Position numbers and translations under genes: made by a program. This document shows, in pieces, positions 5,917 through 8,697 of a DNA stretch of 8,697 nt; position 1 is the stretch's first letter; every line of letters starts with the position of its first letter. The DNA comes from Planctomycetota bacterium (GTDB taxonomy: Bacteria; Planctomycetota; Phycisphaerae; UBA1845; CAIVHJ01). The notes beneath the pieces are model-generated. The model was not told the DNA's origin, did not search any database, and saw nothing but the letters and a program-made list of their open reading frames with translations. The stretch is taken from the NCBI GenBank assembly GCA_022573485.1, contig JACZTW010000163.1, positions 1 to 8,697 of the forward strand, written 5' to 3'.

Positions 5917-7035
5917 TCAGAGTTCCTTTGGCTTGGCCTCGGAGGCCGCGAGGGTCGGCTGCGGCTTGCGGGCTTTGGCTTGTCTGAGTCGGGAAATGAT
6001 CGGAATCCGTTCTTGGCGCTCCCTGCCGTCCATGAGTTTCAGCGTCAGCATGTCGCCGCGGGTCGGGGGTTCGTAGCCGTCGGCGATCTCCAGCGTCACG
6101 CGGTAGCGTTTGCCCTTCTCCAGTTCTTCAACCAGTGGCTTGATCTTGGGATTGCCGGTCGTCGCCGACAAGACTTCGACGGGCGTGTCACCGTTGTTGG
6201 TCACGATCACTTCGTACGGCCGGCCGGCGCGAGCCGAGTTGCGAATGAACAGCTTGGTCGGCTTGATCTGCACACGATGGGGCACATTGACGATCACGGG
6301 GATCGTGATTGTGGGCTGATCCGGCAGGCCCGTGTTGATGAGGATCTTGGCTGAGCTTGTGCCTTCCTTGAAGGGCGGCTGGCCTACGATGGTGAGGTCG
6401 TACGTCTTGGGCTCAGGTCCGGGCTGCAAAGTTGCACGGAACCCGCTCGGCTTTCTTGATTCGACGACCTGCAGTTCGACGTTGTCGGGCACGACGCTGA
6501 GCCGCACGATCTCGATGATCTCTTCGTTCGGCTTCACTCCGGATAATCGCAGCCTGCTTGGCGTGGCGGTGACATACGGCTTGACGGTGCCCGTCAGAGT
6601 GAGTTTGAAAGAGGCGCTGCGGGGATCGTTGGTGGTCACGGTCACCCGCTTGGTGAACTTGGTCAGGTTGCTCGTTCGGAGCTTGAGAGGGATCCGGCCC
6701 GTCCCGCCGGGCGGGATTTCGCGGTCGTATTCCCCGTTCGTCGTACATCCACAGCTCGGCTTGACGTTCAGGATTTTCAAAACGGCCGTGCCCGTGTTCT
6801 TGATCACGAAGGTGTAATCGAGCGTCGGCTTGATCCACACTTCTCCGAAGTCATGAACCGGCTCTTCGATTAGCAGTTGCGGTCCAGCGGCCGGCGTGGC
6901 ATGTTGTGTGACCGCTACCGACTGCTCCCGCTGTGCTTCTTTCTCTTGAGCCGAGATTGACAAGGCGCCCACCGTGAGCGCCACACCGGCGAGAATACCC
7001 GGCACCCATTGTCTTGCCAGATGAGTGTTCAACAT
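5917..7035 (-). CDS. exported DUF1573 protein with following Ig-like beta domains
   Basis: A 372-residue protein of unknown function. Residues 1-30 are a likely signal peptide (hydrophobic stretch about 11-27, then SISAQ). Residues about 55-150 are a DUF1573 domain, an Ig-like/ASH-type beta sandwich, shown by HDFGEVWIKPTLDYTFVIKN, then ILNVKPSCGC (C95, C97) and IPPGGTGRIPLKL. Two further beta-rich segments follow (about 151-252 and 253-347), the second with FIRNSARAGRPYEVIVTNNG. The tail is basic and low in complexity. In planctomycetes, DUF1573 proteins are numerous and thought to be periplasmic or surface scaffolds. I chose ATG 7035 because GAGG (7041-7044 on the complement) lies 5 nt upstream and the signal peptide begins there. 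The in-frame ATG at 7083 would add 16 residues, and its AAGG abuts the start codon. It is convergent with the DHOR gene and divergent from the sigma factor gene. Confidence 0.85.
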   Translation of the reverse strand: MLNTHLARQWVPGILAGVALTVGALSISAQEKEAQREQSVAVTQHATPAAGPQLLIEEPVHDFGEVWIKPTLDYTFVIKNTGTAVLKILNVKPSCGCTTNGEYDREIPPGGTGRIPLKLRTSNLTKFTKRVTVTTNDPRSASFKLTLTGTVKPYVTATPSRLRLSGVKPNEEIIEIVRLSVVPDNVELQVVESRKPSGFRATLQPGPEPKTYDLTIVGQPPFKEGTSSAKILINTGLPDQPTITIPVIVNVPHRVQIKPTKLFIRNSARAGRPYEVIVTNNGDTPVEVLSATTGNPKIKPLVEELEKGKRYRVTLEIADGYEPPTRGDMLTLKLMDGRERQERIPIISRLRQAKARKPQPTLAASEAKPKEL

Positions 7036-7051
7036 GCGTACCTCACTTTCC

Positions 7052-7068
7052 GCGGCAGTCACTGCCGC
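7052..7068. promoter_or_regulatory. 17-bp palindrome just before the DUF1573 binding site
   Basis: GCGGCAGT (7052-7059) and ACTGCCGC (7061-7068) are perfect inverted arms around a single base. On the complement strand the palindrome ends 16 nt before the DUF1573 start codon and about 3 nt before its AAGTGAGG binding region. It could be an operator on DNA, or a 6-bp hairpin next to the binding site on RNA. The arm sequence recurs at 7150-7157 and, with one change, at 7175-7182. Confidence 0.5.
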
Positions 7069-7150
7069 AAGTTGCCATAACATCCTTCAAACGAATTCCC
7101 ACTTCGGTCCGCTTCCCCGGAGGACTAGATTGTCACGCACCTCCCACGCA

Positions 7151-7181
7151 CTGCCGCCACTCGTCGTGAGTGGGGCGGCAG
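7151..7181. repeat. strong 12-bp stem-loop between divergent genes
   Basis: CTGCCGCCACTC (7151-7162) pairs with GAGTGG-GG-CGGCAG (7168-7181) with a 2-nt bulge and a 5-nt loop. It lies midway between the two divergent start codons, upstream of the predicted sigma factor promoter. No T-run follows on either strand, so a role as a protein-binding site or as a barrier between the divergent transcripts is more likely than termination. Confidence 0.55.
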
Positions 7182-7209
7182 CAGCGTGATGCGCCGGTGA
7201 CCCGGCTGT

Positions 7210-7223
7210 GTTGAAAGTTCAAC
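7210..7223. promoter_or_regulatory. palindrome GTTGAA-AG-TTCAAC over the -35 box
   Basis: Perfect 6-nt inverted arms (7210-7215 and 7218-7223) around AG. The left arm contains most of the TTGAAA -35 box at 7211-7216, the usual place for a repressor operator or an autoregulatory site. No binding protein can be named. Confidence 0.45.
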
Positions 7224-7240
7224 CCGAGGACGCGTACAAT
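7211..7240 (+). promoter_or_regulatory. sigma70-like promoter of the sigma factor-kinase operon
   Basis: TTGAAA (7211-7216) and TACAAT (7235-7240) match the housekeeping consensus at 5 of 6 positions each, with an 18-nt spacer. The predicted start is near 7247, leaving a leader of about 145 nt before the sigma factor gene. It is the best promoter-like sequence seen in the divergent region. Confidence 0.5.
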
Positions 7241-7242
7241 AC

Positions 7243-7293
7243 GTAGAGGAGCGCCGATAGCAGCAGTGGAACCGATCCATTCCACCCCTCTAC
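7243..7293 (+). repeat. nested inverted repeats at the predicted transcription start
   Basis: The outer arms GTAGAGG (7243-7249) and CCTCTAC (7287-7293) enclose inner arms GTGGAA (7266-7271) and TTCCAC (7280-7285). The outer left arm sits on the predicted start site, so only part of it would be in the RNA. This favours a DNA site or a different start point. The inner hairpin (6 bp, 8-nt loop) would be in the leader. Confidence 0.45.
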
Positions 7294-7340
7294 AGAAACA
7301 AATACGTGTTCCGCGGTTTCCGGCTGCCAGGTTTCTGCGA

Positions 7341-7355
7341 GAATTTATGAAATTC
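7341..7355 (+). repeat. AT-rich inverted repeat GAATTT-ATG-AAATTC
   Basis: Perfect 6-nt arms around 3 nt, in the leader 38 nt before the sigma factor start. The surrounding AT-rich patch (7341-7363) stands out in a GC-rich region. The role is unknown; it may be an operator or simply an unstructured leader segment. Confidence 0.35.
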
Positions 7356-7387
7356 AATTCAAAGGGGCCACTGACAGGCTGGATCGC

Positions 7388-7392
7388 AAGGA
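7388..7392 (+). promoter_or_regulatory. ribosome binding site that questions the sigma factor start
   Basis: AAGGA ends one base before ATG 7394, too close for normal initiation, but lies 7 nt before the in-frame TTG at 7400, which is ideal. Translation may therefore begin at TTG 7400, two codons later, giving 182 residues. Confidence 0.45.
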
Positions 7393-7393
7393 C

Positions 7394-7948
7394 ATGGGGT
7401 TGAGCAAGAATCAAAGTGACCAAGCCGGCAAGCTGGAGGCCATGCTGCCCGTGGTGTACCGCGAGCTGCGTGCCCTGGCCTATCAGCTTTTCGAAGGCCA
7501 GCGAAGCGACCACACGCTTCAGCCGACCGCGCTGGTACACGAAGTTTACCTCCGCCTGGCCGGCCAGGACGGTTCCCAGGAGTTTACGCGCGCGGAGTTT
7601 GTGGCTGCTGCGGCGCGGATGATTCGGTATATCCTGGTGGACCACGCCCGGGCCCGCCAAACCGTCAAACGCGGAGGAGGCCGCAAGGCGCTGCCGTTGC
7701 AGGAATCCATGGCGTTGACTCCGGAGAAGGGCGTGGACTTTCTGGCCCTTGACGAAGCAATGAACAAGCTGGCCGAGTTTGATGCTCGCAAGGCGAAGCT
7801 CGTTGAACTGCGGTTCTTCGGAGGATTGACCATGGACGAAACTGCTGAGACGCTGGGCATCTCTCCGCGTTCGCTGTATCGCGAATGGGAGGTCACCAAA
7901 GCGTGGCTGGCGCGTGAGCTGGGGAAGGGTGATCCCGATGACTCCTGA
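7394..7948 (+). CDS. ECF sigma factor, TIGR02999/Sigma70_ECF type, kinase-linked
   Basis: A 184-residue cytoplasmic sigma factor that would direct RNA polymerase to its own promoter set. Region 2 covers about residues 14-88: YRELRALAYQLF, HTLQPTALVHEVYLRL (40-55), and MIRYILVDHARARQTVKRGGG (76-96), hallmarks of the TIGR02999 (planctomycete/verrucomicrobial/acidobacterial) family. Region 4 covers about 117-176, with the helix-turn-helix MDETAETLGISPRSLYREWE (147-166). At the start of region 2.2, where ordinary ECF factors have acidic residues (D-A-E-D type), this protein has Q43-P44-T45-A46. In the kinase-linked ECF43 group, studied as EcfP/PknT in Vibrio parahaemolyticus, the acidic patch is likewise missing and a phosphothreonine replaces it. 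No anti-sigma gene is visible. The stop codon overlaps the kinase start by 11 nt. ATG 7394 is conventional, but TTG 7400 fits the binding site better. Confidence 0.9.
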   Translation: MGLSKNQSDQAGKLEAMLPVVYRELRALAYQLFEGQRSDHTLQPTALVHEVYLRLAGQDGSQEFTRAEFVAAAARMIRYILVDHARARQTVKRGGGRKALPLQESMALTPEKGVDFLALDEAMNKLAEFDARKAKLVELRFFGGLTMDETAETLGISPRSLYREWEVTKAWLARELGKGDPDDS

Positions 7949-8697
7949 TCAGTGGCAAGAAGTGCAGGATCTATTCAGCGCAGCGCTGGATCTGCCGGCA
8001 GATCAGCGGTCTGATTTTCTGAGCAAAGCTTGTGCCGCAGACGCAATGCTGCGTGCCGAAGTCGAATCACTGCTGGCGGCGCACTCCAAAGGGACGGACG
8101 TTATCGAGGCCCCGGCGCTGGGGCAGGGTTTCTCGGTTCCCGCGCCGGACGCGTTGCTGCGCGGGAGCGAACTGACGTCGGCGCCTGATCGCGTCGGTCC
8201 GTACCGCCTGGAACAAATCATCGGCAGCGGTGGAATGGGTTCGGTGTACCGGGCGGTTCGAGACGACGGCGAGTTTGACCAGCAAGTGGCCGTCAAGTTC
8301 ATCCGTTACGGCGGCGGCCGGGAGGCGCTGCTGCGGCGATTTTATCAAGAGCGCCAATTGCTTGCCCGTCTGAATCATCCGAACATTGCCCGCCTGCTCG
8401 ACGGGGGCACGACGGCCGAGGGAATGCCCTATCTGGTCATGGAGTACATCGATGGCCGGCCGATCGACGAGTACTGCGACAGTCGCCGCCTGCCCGTCAC
8501 CGATCGCCTGGAATTGTTTCGTGCGGTGTGCGCGGCGGTCGATGCGGCTCATCGGGCGCTCGTTGTTCATTGTGACTTGAAGCCGAGCAACATTCTGGTG
8601 ACTTCCGGCGGCGTGCCCAAGCTGCTCGATTTCGGGATCGCCCGCATCGTTCAACTGGAAACGCCCAGCGGCGCCGAGCGGACCACGACCGTTCCTC
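7938..8697 (+). CDS. Hanks-type Ser/Thr protein kinase (partial, runs off right edge)
   Basis: The first 253 residues are present; the gene continues beyond the window. Residues 1-60 form the helical lead-in common in planctomycete/acidobacterial kinases next to such sigma factors (W6, LPADQR, LRAEVESLL). The kinase domain starts near 86: glycine loop GSGGMGSV (96-103), VAVK with catalytic Lys120, Glu138 of helix C, MEYIDGRP hinge, catalytic loop HCDLKPSN (211-218) with Asp213 and Asn218, and DFG (231-233). The activation segment begins ARIVQLETPSGAERTTTVP. All catalytic residues needed are present, but the HRD arginine is a cysteine (C212), making it a non-RD kinase. Relatives often carry TPR or sensor domains after a membrane segment; that part is not visible. 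ATG 7938 overlaps the sigma factor end by 11 nt and is preceded by GAAGG (7924-7928), so translation is probably coupled. The likely partner is the sigma factor encoded just upstream. Confidence 0.9.
   Translation, partial: MTPDQWQEVQDLFSAALDLPADQRSDFLSKACAADAMLRAEVESLLAAHSKGTDVIEAPALGQGFSVPAPDALLRGSELTSAPDRVGPYRLEQIIGSGGMGSVYRAVRDDGEFDQQVAVKFIRYGGGREALLRRFYQERQLLARLNHPNIARLLDGGTTAEGMPYLVMEYIDGRPIDEYCDSRRLPVTDRLELFRAVCAAVDAAHRALVVHCDLKPSNILVTSGGVPKLLDFGIARIVQLETPSGAERTTTVP

Noticed and set aside
6293..6309. ATCACG/CGTGAT inverted repeat inside the DUF1573 gene
   Set aside because: Short, within a strongly constrained coding segment and with no contextual support; likely chance.
7133..7660. 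175-codon open frame on the complement strand over the sigma factor start
   Set aside because: Overlaps the well-supported sigma factor gene and its promoter, with no domain seen.
1..8697. CRISPR array, tRNA/rRNA genes, insertion sequence or defence genes
   Set aside because: No regularly spaced direct repeats, no T-loop/cloverleaf signature, no transposase-like protein and no terminal repeats were seen on reading both strands.

Overview
The window looks like a high-GC planctomycete chromosome, probably from the Phycisphaerae side of the phylum. This rests on protein style, not on any search. There is a secreted FG-GAP/VCBS protein ending in a duplicated EF-hand/dockerin-like tail (G-A-S-D-L-A-x-L-L-G-x-W-G), a large multidomain secreted di-haem protein, a DUF1573 protein, and a TIGR02999-type ECF sigma factor overlapping a Hanks-type kinase gene.

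Layout. Positions 1-81 may hold the 3' end of an upstream gene. Positions 82-634 carry no convincing gene, only inverted repeats. At 635-662 there is a perfect TTGACA-N16-TATAAT promoter. It is followed by a leader of about 220 nt with three inverted repeats, ending in a textbook intrinsic terminator (857-889) just 32 nt before the start codon of the FG-GAP gene (922-3351, +). Next is the di-haem oxidoreductase (DHOR/DUF1111) gene (3457-5850, +), separated from the first gene by a terminator-like hairpin and carrying a 15-bp stem-loop inside its signal-peptide region. A short gap with 7-nt tandem repeats separates it from the convergent DUF1573 gene (5917-7035, -). A 358-bp divergent control region (7036-7393) rich in palindromes and containing a good sigma70-like promoter follows. 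The window ends with the ECF sigma factor (7394-7948, +) and an overlapping kinase gene (from 7938) that runs off the right edge.

How the parts may work together. The first three genes encode exported proteins, two of them with dockerin-like calcium-loop modules, suggesting envelope or extracellular work including haem-based redox chemistry. The last two genes are a sigma factor-kinase signalling pair. The sigma factor lacks the acidic patch usual at the start of region 2.2 and has a threonine there; the kinase has HCD in place of HRD. This fits the idea that the kinase phosphorylates and switches on the sigma factor. Whether this pair controls the neighbouring secreted-protein genes is not shown by the sequence.

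Most notable signals: (1) the promoter-leader-terminator unit before the FG-GAP gene, a candidate attenuator, riboswitch or small RNA; (2) the sigma factor-kinase pair; (3) the hairpin inside the DHOR signal-peptide codons; (4) the palindrome-rich divergent control region.
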